Positions 46,912-56,193 of a DNA stretch of 64,000 nt are shown here, in pieces. Numbering within the stretch: the stretch's first letter is position 1; each line of letters opens with the position of its first letter. A program made the translations under genes and the position numbers. This stretch comes from Pirellulaceae bacterium (lineage in GTDB: Bacteria; Planctomycetota; Planctomycetia; Pirellulales; Pirellulaceae): NCBI GenBank assembly GCA_026004775.1, contig BPJU01000009.1, positions 1 through 64,000 of the forward strand, written 5' to 3'. The notes beneath the pieces are model-generated. The model was not told the origin of the DNA. It worked only from the letters and a program-made list of their open reading frames with translations, and ran no database searches.

Positions 46912-47718
46912 CTACCGATCGCTGGAAGGATCGCAACGTTTCAGCACGAACACGGCGTCCTCGGTGTCTGGACCAGGTGTGATCGGGTGCCGCCAGTCGT
47001 AGGTAAAGTCGAAGACGGCCACTTCCTGCCACAAGCCGCCCTGCCTCAGCAATTGGCGGAACTGCCTTAGCGTATACATTCGGAAGACCATCGGTTCGCG
47101 GATGCGGTGGCGTTTCGTAGGCGTATAGATGTCGCATTCCATCATGAAATGTTCTTGGCGGGACTTCCAATCGCGCCGAACGGTGTACAAACGCGTGTTG
47201 ATCAGCAGGTGGCCGCGGCGTGCCGACCAGCTTTCTTCGTCCATGGGAGGCCTGGCGGTGGGTGTAAGATGTAACCCAAGCACGTACAAGCCTCCGCGGC
47301 GCACCGCCTGGGCCATGCAGCGCAGATGGTCGGCTGCCTGGCGGGCTGCGGTAAGGTGCCGGAAGCTGTTGATCATATTGAATGCCGCATCCACCGGCCG
47401 CGACAGATGAAAATCGGCCATGTCGGCACAGAATGCGGCCGGACGCAAACCGTGCCTTGCGAAACGCTGATTGCAATAGGCCACGGCTTGGGGATTCAAG
47501 TCGAAGCCGGTGACGTGGAACTTGCGCTGTGCCAGGCGAAACAGCAGGCGTCCGGTGCCGCAGGCCGGTTCCAGCAACCGCTGGACACGCCCTTCCGCGT
47601 ACCGCTCGAATATCGCCAGTAAAAAATGCAATTCCGCTCGCCAGTCGGATCCAAATACCAGCTCGTAATAGGCGGGATAGTCATAGAGTCCCCCCGGCAG
47701 CAGGTCGGTCTGGTTCAT
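46912..47718 (-). CDS. Class I SAM-dependent methyltransferase
   Basis: About 268 residues. The start is set at the ATG at 47718; a TTG at 47733 overlapping the lpxA stop is an alternative. Motif I is LLEPACGTGRLLFRLAQ and motif II VTGFDLNPQAVAYC. A later DAAFNMINSFRHL and GGLYVLGLHLTP complete the Rossmann-like SAM fold. The N-terminal YDYPAYYELVFGSDWRAELH is shared with small-molecule methyltransferases of unknown substrate. It is immediately downstream of lpxA, so co-transcribed, though a link to lipid A is not shown. Confidence 0.8.
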   Translation of the reverse strand: MNQTDLLPGGLYDYPAYYELVFGSDWRAELHFLLAIFERYAEGRVQRLLEPACGTGRLLFRLAQRKFHVTGFDLNPQAVAYCNQRFARHGLRPAAFCADMADFHLSRPVDAAFNMINSFRHLTAARQAADHLRCMAQAVRRGGLYVLGLHLTPTARPPMDEESWSARRGHLLINTRLYTVRRDWKSRQEHFMMECDIYTPTKRHRIREPMVFRMYTLRQFRQLLRQGGLWQEVAVFDFTYDWRHPITPGPDTEDAVFVLKRCDPSSDR

Positions 47719-47729
47719 CTGTGGGCGGT

Positions 47730-48584
47730 TCAACCAGCAAGCCGTTCGGAATGGTCTTGGTCCGTATCGTCGCGGAAGTCCGCGATCCGCAGCATCGCGG
47801 GCATCCGCCGCCGCTCGGGCACAATTCCCCGCGAGCAGGATGCAAAAAACACATTGTATTCGGCTGCCGGCCCGTCGGCAAACAGACGTCGCAATTCCGA
47901 TAGGATCGTCAACCAGGGTTTGTCGCTGCGATAGATCAAGCGATACGCCTGTTTCAACTGCACGATCTGCTCGGCTGTGTAGCCGGCGCGTTTCAAACCG
48001 ATGAGGTTCAGTCCGACCACCCGACTCGTTTCACCGTCGACCGTGACGTACGGTGGCACGTCGCGCGTGATGTGGCTTTGCCCGCCGACCATGGCACAAC
48101 GTCCGATGCGGCAAAACTGGTGCACCGCGACGGCACCGGATAGATAGGCTCGATCCTGTACTTCCACATGGCCGGCCAGCAGCACCGCATTCGCCATGAT
48201 GGTGTGGTTCCCGATGCGGCAATCGTGGGCGATATGGACGCCGACCATGATCATGTTGTCATCGCCCACCTCGGTGTTGGCCCCTGGCGTGACGGCGCGG
48301 TGAATCGTAACGAACTCGCGGATCTGGTTGCGCGCACCGATCCGCACCCCGCCGATTACCGGCCCGGCACGCAGATGCTGTGGATAGCCGCCCAGGCACG
48401 CTCCTTCGAAGACGTGGTTGTCCGGTCCCATCACCGTACCCGACTTGATCGTCGCGCGGGCTTCGATGCGACAGCCGTCACCGATCAGCACGTCATCTTC
48501 GACGATGGCGAAAGGACCGATGTAGACGCCCGCCCCCAGGTGTGCTCGGGGACTTACCAAAGCCGTAGGATGGATGGTGGCCAC
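47730..48584 (-). CDS. lpxA: UDP-N-acetylglucosamine acyltransferase LpxA
   Basis: About 284 residues, starting at the GTG at 48584 (VATIHPTALV); the frame is open further to 48737 without family similarity. The left-handed beta-helix hexapeptide repeats are plain (VSPRAHLGAGVYIGPFAIVE, DDVLIGDGCRIEARATIKSG). The catalytic His lies in VGVHIAHDCRIGNH, and the family signature is NQIREFVTIHRAV. The C-terminal helices (NLIGLKRAGYTAEQIVQLKQ AYRLI) match LpxA. It transfers a hydroxyacyl chain from ACP to UDP-GlcNAc, the first step of lipid A synthesis, so the organism has a lipopolysaccharide-type outer membrane. Confidence 0.93.
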   Translation of the reverse strand: MATIHPTALVSPRAHLGAGVYIGPFAIVEDDVLIGDGCRIEARATIKSGTVMGPDNHVFEGACLGGYPQHLRAGPVIGGVRIGARNQIREFVTIHRAVTPGANTEVGDDNMIMVGVHIAHDCRIGNHTIMANAVLLAGHVEVQDRAYLSGAVAVHQFCRIGRCAMVGGQSHITRDVPPYVTVDGETSRVVGLNLIGLKRAGYTAEQIVQLKQAYRLIYRSDKPWLTILSELRRLFADGPAAEYNVFFASCSRGIVPERRRMPAMLRIADFRDDTDQDHSERLAG

Positions 48585-48763
48585 GCGTGATGATCCCTCA
48601 TCCTTGAGCCGATGAATGTGCCATCCCTTACCGCCAAGCAGCGTCCGACGTTCCGGTCGGCTGGTCGCCGGCAGCCTGCCGTGTTGCCGTACCTGCCCGA
48701 GACTCCGCTCGATGAGCCACCTTATTGCCGAAAACACCCGGCTTTGTCAAGGCGAATATCTTG

Positions 48764-49651
48764 TCAAGGCGAATATTGACACCAATCGGGTCGAATCTGG
48801 AGAGCGGCGACCAGGTCGTCGACAGCTCGTTCGAAATCCGCCGGCAGAACCAGCCACGGAACGCCCGCCGAAATTTGTGCCGCTCCCGCAAGGCGCCCCA
48901 TGCCGCCCGACAGTTGCTGCGGTGGATAGCCCGCAACGTTCCAATAGAAGAGGGCTGAAGGATTCGGCGGTGTATTGCTATGCTCAGGCGGTGTATCGCC
49001 ATGGTCGGGCGATCGGGCCACCGGCGACGGGGCGGAGAGCGGCTGGCAGCGAAACACCAAGCGCCACTTGGCCGGCGAATCCGCCACGTCCGCCGGTTCA
49101 CCCCACGCCACCCACGGTGGTAACGCTTCGCGCCACCGCCGTTTTTCGTCGAGCGGCCACGCGGGAGCGATCAACCAGGCGACCGGTGCGCAATGTTGCC
49201 AATGGTGGAGAAGCTCACTGAGCGTCACGCCGAATAACGGATGGCGCCAGTCTGCGGCGATTTCCACAGCCGGTTCCATTACAAAGCGGCGGAAAGCTAA
49301 GCGGGGGTGCGGCACGAGCAATTCGGGACTGGCAAGGACCTGGTCGCCGTAAAACAGAAGGTCGATATCGATCGTGCGGGGGCCCCAGCGCTCGTTGCGC
49401 TTTCGTCCCAATTGGTGCTCGATCTGTTGACACCGCAGCAAGGTATCCGAAGGCGAGAGATCAGTCGTGAGCCGGACCACGGCATTCAGGAAATCTGGCT
49501 GGTTGGGCGGCCCGCCCACGGGCGCTGTAGGCAGAAACCGGCTGGTGGCCAGAATCGTCCCCAGATCGGCCTCCAAGCGATCAACAGCCCTCTCCAGCAA
49601 AAGCTGGCGATTACCCAAATTGGACCCCAGTCCCAAAAGCAGTTCCGCCAT
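48764..49651 (-). CDS. folK: 2-amino-4-hydroxy-6-hydroxymethyldihydropteridine pyrophosphokinase with C-terminal extension
   Basis: 295 residues. Residues 1-160 are FolK: MAELLLGLGSNLGNRQLLLE, FLNAVVRLTTDLSPSDTLLR, and the signature RWGPRTIDIDLLFYGDQVL with the Mg-binding Asp pair, then VPHPRLAFRRFVMEPA. The extra 130 residues (from about 165) have no recognisable domain: a Trp/Pro-rich stretch and a final hydrophobic segment (GVPWLVLPADFERAVDDLVA). Bacterial FolK is usually about 160 residues, so this is a planctomycete-type extended form. FolK pyrophosphorylates the pterin for dihydropteroate synthesis in folate biosynthesis. Confidence 0.92.
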   Translation of the reverse strand: MAELLLGLGSNLGNRQLLLERAVDRLEADLGTILATSRFLPTAPVGGPPNQPDFLNAVVRLTTDLSPSDTLLRCQQIEHQLGRKRNERWGPRTIDIDLLFYGDQVLASPELLVPHPRLAFRRFVMEPAVEIAADWRHPLFGVTLSELLHHWQHCAPVAWLIAPAWPLDEKRRWREALPPWVAWGEPADVADSPAKWRLVFRCQPLSAPSPVARSPDHGDTPPEHSNTPPNPSALFYWNVAGYPPQQLSGGMGRLAGAAQISAGVPWLVLPADFERAVDDLVAALQIRPDWCQYSP

Positions 49652-50390
49652 ACCACTACGCGTACAGAGGGCTCAAGAGGGCTGGACACCGCAGTCTCGA
49701 CACACTCGCCCACCGACACAAGACTACCCAAAAATCCATCCTAATGGGACAGCGCCATTTTGATAAACTGCGCAGGGATTGCCCGCCATAAGCCCTGAAT
49801 TGGAGATGAGCGATTTTACCTATTTCCTGAAATGGCGCTGTCCAACTAAAAGAACGCCGCTTCCGCAAGACCGCCACGCTGGGGCTACTTTACATGACCA
49901 GGCCTTAGGCACCCCTATGAGGAGTGAGCGCCCTTCAATACGCCGGTCGGATAGCGACGGTTGCAGGTTTCCTGGCGGCGAACAAAGACTACTGGGGTGG
50001 GCGTCCAGGCCGCGGGCTACGCCGGCTGTCGTAATCCCTCAGTCGCCGCGCCCCAGCAGATATTTCCGCCGTACTACTTCTCGCCACCCGAGCTCGGGTA
50101 GATATCCAACTGTCGCCGCCTTCCGGCCACGTTGTTCGTCGCCGGCACGGCGGTAACGGACGCATAGTTTTCGAAAGTCGGTTGCTTTCTGTCAAGTTGC
50201 ACATCTGGCTGGTGGGCACCTTGCGTGGTGGAAGTTTTTCTGAAGCGAGAAATATAGAATGAAAACCGGCGTGGATTCCGGAAGACAGGTGTTCTGACGG
50301 GGCGTATCGTTGTGAAAAACTCGTCGGTCAAACCTGCCGGCCGGATGCTGCTTGTTCAAAAAATGCTTTTATCGCAAGACGTTACCGCAC
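49652..50390. other. 740-base gap with a MITE-like hairpin, no gene
   Basis: The only distinct object is the inverted-repeat element at 49747-49843. The remaining reading frames lack ribosome-binding sites and known motifs. From 50180 to 50390 the sequence becomes AT-richer with a TATAGAAT-like box near 50253, which may be promoter material for the plus-strand gene at 50391. Confidence 0.45.
49747..49843. repeat. MITE-like element with 14-bp terminal inverted repeats
   Basis: GGACAGCGCCATTT at 49747-49760 and its exact reverse complement at 49830-49843 enclose 69 bases of non-coding sequence, giving a 97-bp element. It lies just upstream of folK on the opposite strand. The arms are too far apart for a normal terminator and are followed by no T-run. 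Confidence 0.55.
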
Positions 50391-52607
50391 ATGATTCGCA
50401 AACAGCCAAGCGCACTGGGACGTTGGTGGGTGATGGTAGCGCCTGCGGGTTGGCCGTGGTTGGCCGCCTTGTTGAGCGGGCTTGCATCCATCGTTGCGCT
50501 GTCCGTCTGGCTGGCTCGCATGCCGGCGGATGCGGCTGCGGCGGGTGGTTTGTTGGCGGCCGGCTTATTGGGCGGATTGGCAGCCGGCATTTGCGGGCTG
50601 ATTGGCTGGCGTCGCTGGGGTCGCCGGTGGCTTCGACGCTGGCGGCTGGAACGCCGGCTCGTCAGGCGTGAAAGGCGCCGGCTTCAAGCGAATCGCCGGC
50701 TGTTGCAGCAGTCCGCCGAAGAATTGGCTGCTCAACTGACCGTGCGTGAGTCGCAGCTCATCAACCGCCTGACGACCTTTCACGAGTGGATGGAGTTTCC
50801 GCAACCGATCGCGCTGGCCGAGGAGCATGCTGAAACGCCACAACTGGCCGAAAAAGATAGGGAACTGGCCAAGTTGCTGAAGCGCGAATCGGAAATCCTG
50901 TTTCAAAAAATCCTGGAAAATGCCTACCTTGATAACAATCGCTTGCAATGGGCGAGAATTCGGGACGATGCTCTTGCACTGATTCGTAACGTCGCGCGGC
51001 TCTATCGCCCGGACGTCGCGGAGCCGTTATTGGAAACGAGTGCCGAGCAGATTTTGCGTTCGGCCAGCCGCGTCTCGCTGCAACTGCTGATTGTCCTGGA
51101 CCGGTTACCGGTAGATGTCAAACAATACAACTTGAACCGCTTGTATGGCTACGTGCGTTCGGCGGTGAAGGCGTACGGGGTTTACAAGGCAGCCGAACCA
51201 TATCTGCCCTACGCGAATACGGCTTACTATCTGGGGCGTGCCGCGATGGGGGCCAACCCGTGGATGCTGGGAGCCTGGTGGATCGTCGGCCAACAGGGAA
51301 AACGATGGGTGCGGCGATGGACGAGCAAGTTTCTGGAACGGCAGGCGTTGGCGTTGTTGCGGGATCTGGTACACGTCATCGGTTACGAAGCGGCGGCCGT
51401 ATATGGCGGGGATTTTTTTCACCGCGATGCGAACTGGATTTACGGTACAGAGCTTGTGGAGTTGATCCGCACGATTCGGCTGGCTCCGGAGAGCTTTGTG
51501 GCTGCTTTGAATGAATTAGGCAGGTTGCCGCTTCGCAGCGAATACGATCGGGTGTTTTTGTATCGAGCCATGGCGGCCCGGCAATCCGCCGATCCGGAGC
51601 GATATCGGGCTCGAGAGGTTCTTTTGCCCGAAGAACGCCAGGCGATCGCTCGCCGCCTGGAGAATTTCGCCCGCGCATTTTGGTTGCACGGCCAAACGGC
51701 TCAGTGGACTCGATGGGCACAAGGAGTCGAACAGCGACTGGGGGTGCGTCTGGGATTGCCGGAAAGCAGCCGGCTGACGGCCGAAGAAGAAAGGCTCGAG
51801 GCGGTACGCTCTTTGGCCAGCTATTTGTTGGATTACAAACAATGCGAGCCTTCGGACGTGGAGTCGCGGCTGAGCGGTACTCGATGCTGGCAGCGACTGA
51901 CCGATGAGCAACGTCAAGCCATCCGGCAAGAGCTCCAGCAGAATCCGCCCTTTATTTTCAGCCTACCCTCTTTGGATACACAGGGTGCTCAAGCCGAAGC
52001 GTATTGGGCGGACTTGGTGGATTTGGCGGTGAACGTACCACCGGTGTTGCTGGAATGGGACGAATTGTTGGCGGAAGTTGCGGCTTATCTGCATCGGGAG
52101 GCGGCCGCCGTCAAGCGGCAGTTCCAGCAGGCATGCCGCCAAAGGCTCCAGCAAATCGCCGCGCCGGATGCACTGCGATGTGATCCGCCACCGGACGTCG
52201 TACGTGCAGTATTGGAATTGGTCGAGGATGACCCTCGGGTGGAATGCCTTTTGGAAGTGAGCCGGCGGTCGCCATCGTCAGGCAGTACAGCTCTGTCGCT
52301 CAGCTTTTCCGGAGGCGGGTGCTGGCTGTTGGGCACTCGCAATCGTTTGGTGGCTTTTGCCGTCACAGCGACCGGAGCCCGGCTGCTATGGTTTGCCGAA
52401 TCACCCATCGTGCTGCGGCGACAAGAAAGTTGGCTGGGCCACAGCTACCGTGTGGAAGGTGGCCAATGGGTCGATCCGGCCGACCAGGAAAGTGTGTTCG
52501 TGGTGTCGGTACCCTTCTGGAAGTCGAGTGCCGAGTATCTTGCGCCGTTGTTGCGATCGGCTCTGGTGACCATGCCCGATCGGCCAAGCGAGGAGCGCAG
52601 CTTGTAA
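50391..52607 (+). CDS. Large membrane-anchored protein of unknown function
   Basis: About 738 residues from the ATG at 50391; a TTG at 50352 would add 13. Two N-terminal transmembrane helices (WPWLAALLSGLASIVALSVW, AAGGLLAAGLLGGLAAGICG) are followed by a very basic Arg-rich stretch and a coiled coil. Then comes a large soluble helical region: LIRNVARLYRPDVAEPLLET, SAEQILRSASRVSLQLLIVL, LNRLYGYVRSAVKAYGVYK. The C-terminal 100 residues turn beta-rich. I recognise no domain, although DUF697/YcjF-like membrane proteins show a similar plan. It may share a transcript with the receiver gene 100 bases downstream. Confidence 0.6.
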   Translation: MIRKQPSALGRWWVMVAPAGWPWLAALLSGLASIVALSVWLARMPADAAAAGGLLAAGLLGGLAAGICGLIGWRRWGRRWLRRWRLERRLVRRERRRLQANRRLLQQSAEELAAQLTVRESQLINRLTTFHEWMEFPQPIALAEEHAETPQLAEKDRELAKLLKRESEILFQKILENAYLDNNRLQWARIRDDALALIRNVARLYRPDVAEPLLETSAEQILRSASRVSLQLLIVLDRLPVDVKQYNLNRLYGYVRSAVKAYGVYKAAEPYLPYANTAYYLGRAAMGANPWMLGAWWIVGQQGKRWVRRWTSKFLERQALALLRDLVHVIGYEAAAVYGGDFFHRDANWIYGTELVELIRTIRLAPESFVAALNELGRLPLRSEYDRVFLYRAMAARQSADPERYRAREVLLPEERQAIARRLENFARAFWLHGQTAQWTRWAQGVEQRLGVRLGLPESSRLTAEEERLEAVRSLASYLLDYKQCEPSDVESRLSGTRCWQRLTDEQRQAIRQELQQNPPFIFSLPSLDTQGAQAEAYWADLVDLAVNVPPVLLEWDELLAEVAAYLHREAAAVKRQFQQACRQRLQQIAAPDALRCDPPPDVVRAVLELVEDDPRVECLLEVSRRSPSSGSTALSLSFSGGGCWLLGTRNRLVAFAVTATGARLLWFAESPIVLRRQESWLGHSYRVEGGQWVDPADQESVFVVSVPFWKSSAEYLAPLLRSALVTMPDRPSEERSL

Positions 52608-52707
52608 CCCGCCCTGATCCCGTTTAGCATGAAGGTCTGGAGACAATAGTGCGGTGGGAGCGGTTTTCGCAACGGTACCGATCCGGGCCTGTAACAAGGA
52701 GCGTCCC

Positions 52708-53151
52708 ATGTCGACGCCTGCCGTAGGCCGGCCGATGGAGGTGTTGCTGGTCGAAGACAACTTGATGGACGCACAGGTGGCGATTCGTGCGTTGCGCGAC
52801 GGCCAGGTGATTCATCGTATGACGCTGGTGGTGGACGGCGACGAGGCGGTCGAGTTCCTCAAGAAGCAGGGGCGATTCCGCAGGGCACCTCGGCCGGACA
52901 TTGTACTGCTGGATCTGTTCTTGCCCAAACGCAGCGGTCTGGCAGTGTTGGCGGAAATCCGAAACGATCCGGACTTGCAGAGTTTGCCGGTGGTGGTGCT
53001 GACGACCAGCGAAGACGAAGCGATCCGGGCCGAGTGCGAGCGATACGAAGTCGATTGCTACATGGTCAAACCGGTCAATTTGGAGAAGTTCATTGCCGTT
53101 GTCCGCCAGGTAAAACGTCAAATCCAGCAGGATGTGATTCTGCCCGTCTGA
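52708..53151 (+). CDS. Single-domain response regulator (CheY/Rcp1-like receiver)
   Basis: About 147 residues from the ATG at 52708 with AAGGAG at six bases. It is a lone receiver: VLLVEDNLMDAQVAIRAL with the acidic pair, phospho-acceptor Asp in DIVLLDLFLPKRSG, Thr in VVVLTTSEDE and Lys in CYMVKPVNLEKF. No output domain is attached. The LPKRSG loop and long beta4-alpha4 are typical of Rcp1-type receivers paired with phytochrome-like or hybrid kinases. No histidine kinase is in the window. It is 24 bases upstream of the BMC gene, suggesting co-transcription. Confidence 0.9.
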   Translation: MSTPAVGRPMEVLLVEDNLMDAQVAIRALRDGQVIHRMTLVVDGDEAVEFLKKQGRFRRAPRPDIVLLDLFLPKRSGLAVLAEIRNDPDLQSLPVVVLTTSEDEAIRAECERYEVDCYMVKPVNLEKFIAVVRQVKRQIQQDVILPV

Positions 53152-53175
53152 CGTTCAAGGCGCAAGGAGTGTGCC

Positions 53176-53841
53176 GTGACAACCCGCCTGAACCCGCCGG
53201 CCGCACTCGGTATCCTGGAAACTCATGGTTTGAGTCCGGCGTTGGCGGCGTTAGACACGATGGAAAAAAGTGCCCGCATCCAGGTGCTGGAAGCGGAGCT
53301 GAACGATGCGCTCGGTTACGTTCTTAAAATCTCGGGCACCGTACAGGACGTCGCTACCGCTTTGGCCGCCGGTCGGGCGGTAGCCGAGAAAATGGGGGGC
53401 CGGCCCGTGGCTCACCCCATCACCGCCCCCGATTCCCGTGCGTGGAAAGGGCTGCGAAGTGCGGTCGAATTCAATCCGCTCATCCAGCAACCGATCGTGT
53501 TTCGACCCGATGAACCAGCAAGTAACGACCAGCCTTCAGAGGAGGAGGCGCCTGTGAGTCAGTCCGAAGGGTTCGCACTGGGGTTGATCGAGACCCAAGG
53601 GTTTACAGCAGTGTTTGAGGCGATCGATACGGCGTGCAAGACGGCGAACGTCGAGGTCATCGGCAAGGAGAAGCTGGGAGGCGGATATGTGACGGTGATC
53701 ATCAAGGGCGACGTAGCGGCTGTGAAAGCCGCGGTGCAAGCCGGTGCCCAGCGTGTCGATGGGCTGGGCAAACTGATTGCCGCTCACGTTATTGCTCGCC
53801 CCAGCCCTTCGGTGCTCAGCCTGCTGCCGCGTTCGGGTTGA
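53176..53841 (+). CDS. Tandem BMC-domain (bacterial microcompartment shell-like) protein
   Basis: 221 residues, starting at the GTG at 53176 after AAGGAG. It contains two complete BMC folds. The first spans about 8-90 (ALGILETHGLSPALAALDTM, DALGYVLKISGTVQDVATAL, AAGRAVAEKMGG); the second spans about 130-213 (FALGLIETQGFTAVFEAIDT, GYVTVIIKGDVAAVKAAVQA, GAQRV). The linker is acidic (DEPASNDQPSEEEAPVS). Two-domain BMC proteins form pseudohexameric trimers in shells. No other shell or cargo gene is near, unlike the planctomycete fucose/rhamnose compartment locus, so its assembly partner is unknown. Confidence 0.88.
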   Translation: MTTRLNPPAALGILETHGLSPALAALDTMEKSARIQVLEAELNDALGYVLKISGTVQDVATALAAGRAVAEKMGGRPVAHPITAPDSRAWKGLRSAVEFNPLIQQPIVFRPDEPASNDQPSEEEAPVSQSEGFALGLIETQGFTAVFEAIDTACKTANVEVIGKEKLGGGYVTVIIKGDVAAVKAAVQAGAQRVDGLGKLIAAHVIARPSPSVLSLLPRSG

Positions 53842-53847
53842 TCTACC

Positions 53848-54504
53848 ATGGATATCGCCGTTGATCCACATCCGACGCTTTACCTGCGGGCGTTCTTGAC
53901 CGAACTTCCGCAGCCGCTCGGGCAATTGGCGACGCCGCCGCGTGTGGCCGAGCTGTTGCGCCTGGATTTCCAGGCTCCGATCGAACAACCGGAAGGGCTC
54001 CAGCAGGCCGTGCGTGACATGCTCCGCCAGGGAGGGTTCAAACCGTCCGGACGCAGCAAACCGTCCTCCGAATACCTGGCCGCCACGGCCCAAGCCGGGA
54101 AAATGCCGTCGATCAATTTGGTGGTGGACTTGGCCAACGGGATCTCCTTACATTCCGGCTGGCCGATCAGTGTGGTCGATCTGGATCGCCTTCACCCGCC
54201 GTTATGTGTGAAGATTGCCGCTCCGGGAAACCGTTACCCGTTTAATGCGTCGGGACAAGAAATCGACGTGTCGGGGCTGATTTGCTTGCATGACCAACAG
54301 GGGCCGTGTGCCAATGCCGTGAAAGATGCGCAGCGAGTCAAGACCGGCCCGGAAACCCATTCGACGCTTACCCTCATCTGGGGCTGCCAGCCATTTGGTT
54401 GGCATGTGGATCAAGCCGAACGTTGGTACCGCTATATTTTGGGTGAGCTGGGATTGCGTGTGACCGAAGTGACACTGCGGAGAACGGGCGAAACCGTCAG
54501 TTGA
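53848..54504 (+). CDS. B3/4-domain protein (PheRS beta B3/B4-like)
   Basis: 218 residues, six bases after the BMC gene. The middle carries the B3/4 pattern: MPSINLVVDLANGISLHSGW, PISVVDLDRLHPPLCVKIAA, and EIDVSGLICLHDQQGPCANA followed by VKDAQRVKTGPETHSTLTLI. Free-standing B3/4 proteins are related to the editing domain of phenylalanyl-tRNA synthetase beta and may hydrolyse mischarged tRNA or bind free amino acids. The last 40 residues (FGWHVDQAERWYRYILGELG) are an added helical tail. Function is not established. Confidence 0.8.
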   Translation: MDIAVDPHPTLYLRAFLTELPQPLGQLATPPRVAELLRLDFQAPIEQPEGLQQAVRDMLRQGGFKPSGRSKPSSEYLAATAQAGKMPSINLVVDLANGISLHSGWPISVVDLDRLHPPLCVKIAAPGNRYPFNASGQEIDVSGLICLHDQQGPCANAVKDAQRVKTGPETHSTLTLIWGCQPFGWHVDQAERWYRYILGELGLRVTEVTLRRTGETVS

Positions 54505-54695
54505 GCAACACCGTTCGTTGAGGAATAAGCCACCGACCGCTCGCCGGTAAGCGGAGTTCGTTCGGTGAGCGACGTGTCGGCTGGGTAGTTGACTAGCCTC
54601 ACGTGGCACGAGTCGCCGTCCGGTTTCGCTGCTGGAACGGTTGCAACGAGTTCGCGCGCTTCCCGAGCTGCGTGCTGGGGAGCGCCACATGCCGT

Positions 54696-55763
54696 TTAGG
54701 ACATCAGCTCTCCAGTTTTCACGTGCGGTGAACCTTTTTCCGCAAAACGGCGCCGCACGTCCTCCGGGCGTGCCACGCCGGTGGTTCCCAATTGTTCGAT
54801 AGTAATCGAAGCAACCAGGTTGGCAAAGGCGGCCGCTTCCCAGATGGATGCTCCTGCCAGCAGTGCACAAAGGATGGCGCTACTGGCCGCATCGCCTGCT
54901 CCCACAATATCAATCGGCCCCTCGACAGGCACCGCGCTGGCGTGGAACGACTGCCCGTCCGCCGACACGGCAAGTATTCCGTGCTCGCCCAAAGTACAAA
55001 ACGCCGGCTGACCCGTCTGGCGTACTCGATCGTGTACCGCCTCGGTCAGTCGTCGGTAATCCGTCGAGTCGCCCTCTTCTGAACCCTTAAGAAATTCTCG
55101 CCGATTGCCTTTCGCAATACCGGCGTAAAACAGCCCCAGCCTTTCACGGCTGTCCACCAGCACCGGTTTTTCGGCGTGTTGCCGCACAAGCTCCCCCAGC
55201 AACTCTCGTGTGGCGGCATTGACCACACCGGCATCGGCTTCGGGGACCTGGTCGAGCACAATCCACCCGTCGCACTCGGGATAAGCCTCTTGGAGGTGGG
55301 CCGCCAACAACGCTTGGGCTTCTCGCGACAAAGGGTCGCGGTTCCGCACATCCAGTCGGTTCAGTTCTACGGGAGGCTTATCTGGGTGAGTCTCCAAAGG
55401 CTTGATATATGTTGGGGTCATGCGGTCAGGTAGTTGCAGGATTCTCCCTGTATCGACCGGTAAACCGGTTAAAGCTCGAAGCAAGTCATATCCATGGCCG
55501 TCTTCTCCAATGACCGTTACCGGGACGATCTTCCCCACGCCCAGAGCAGCCAGATTGTTGAGCACAGTCCCCAAGGCACCAGCCGAGTTGCGGATCCGCA
55601 CCACCTGATGCGCCGGGCGTCCGGTTTCGATCGAACGTTCTTCCATAGCCGGATCGATGTCCAAGTAGCGATCCAGAAAAAGATCACCCAGTAGTCCGAT
55701 TGTCAATTGCGGGAGAGAATTCAGAATCAATTCCAATCGGTCGCTCGTCAGTTCCACGTGCAC
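54696..55763 (-). CDS. PfkB-family carbohydrate kinase (RfaE1-like)
   Basis: 355 residues. It has the ribokinase/PfkB fold: PQLTIGLLGDLFLDRYLDID, SAGALGTVLNNLAALGVGKI with the sugar-binding NLA segment, and near the C-terminus VEGPIDIVGAGDAASSAILC. That contains the catalytic GAGD Asp (PfkB signature 2), although DAF is replaced by DAA. The early part resembles RfaE/HldE domain 1 (heptose-7-phosphate kinase), which feeds LPS core. The exact sugar is not certain. It is transcribed opposite to its neighbours. Confidence 0.8.
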   Translation of the reverse strand: MHVELTSDRLELILNSLPQLTIGLLGDLFLDRYLDIDPAMEERSIETGRPAHQVVRIRNSAGALGTVLNNLAALGVGKIVPVTVIGEDGHGYDLLRALTGLPVDTGRILQLPDRMTPTYIKPLETHPDKPPVELNRLDVRNRDPLSREAQALLAAHLQEAYPECDGWIVLDQVPEADAGVVNAATRELLGELVRQHAEKPVLVDSRERLGLFYAGIAKGNRREFLKGSEEGDSTDYRRLTEAVHDRVRQTGQPAFCTLGEHGILAVSADGQSFHASAVPVEGPIDIVGAGDAASSAILCALLAGASIWEAAAFANLVASITIEQLGTTGVARPEDVRRRFAEKGSPHVKTGELMS

Positions 55764-56031
55764 ACCTCCACTTCTTCCAGCTCCGAGGATTGCAACTCAT
55801 GTTTTGTAATTCTTGCATACCCTAGGTCAATTAGTGCGCGACGGGACTGATACCAATTTTCCGACATTCTGTCGCACGGCCTTATCCACCGATGCAATCG
55901 CCTCTTCGCTGTACACATCAAGCGTGATCCTTGCCACGTGTTGGTCACCGACAAACGGCACGTCGTCGCTTGGTCGAGCCAAAGCGTACGTGAAGCCGAC
56001 ATCACCCCCCGTTTTTCAAAAAAAGGGGCTA

Positions 56032-56057
56032 TGGTGTGCCACCCGTATGGCACACCA
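56032..56057. repeat. Perfect 10-bp inverted repeat upstream of the RAYT-like gene
   Basis: TGGTGTGCCA (56032-56041), loop CCCGTA, TGGCACACCA (56048-56057). It follows an A-run and precedes an AT-rich stretch at 56058-56100. It could be a REP-type element or terminator, about 140 bases before the RAYT-like start. Confidence 0.6.
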
Positions 56058-56193
56058 AATAAGGCCACATAGTTTGTATTTTTCTGAATATTTGCTAGGC
56101 TGCTCAGAATGGCGGCGCTCGATTGCGGGCACGCATCGAGTAGCCGCAGACAAAGGCACAGGGAATCTCGCGCCATTCAAGGAGGAACCACGG

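Noticed and set aside
55748-56176. 142-residue minus-strand frame beside the PfkB kinase
   Set aside because: It crosses a perfect hairpin and an A-run and shows no family features; probably non-coding.
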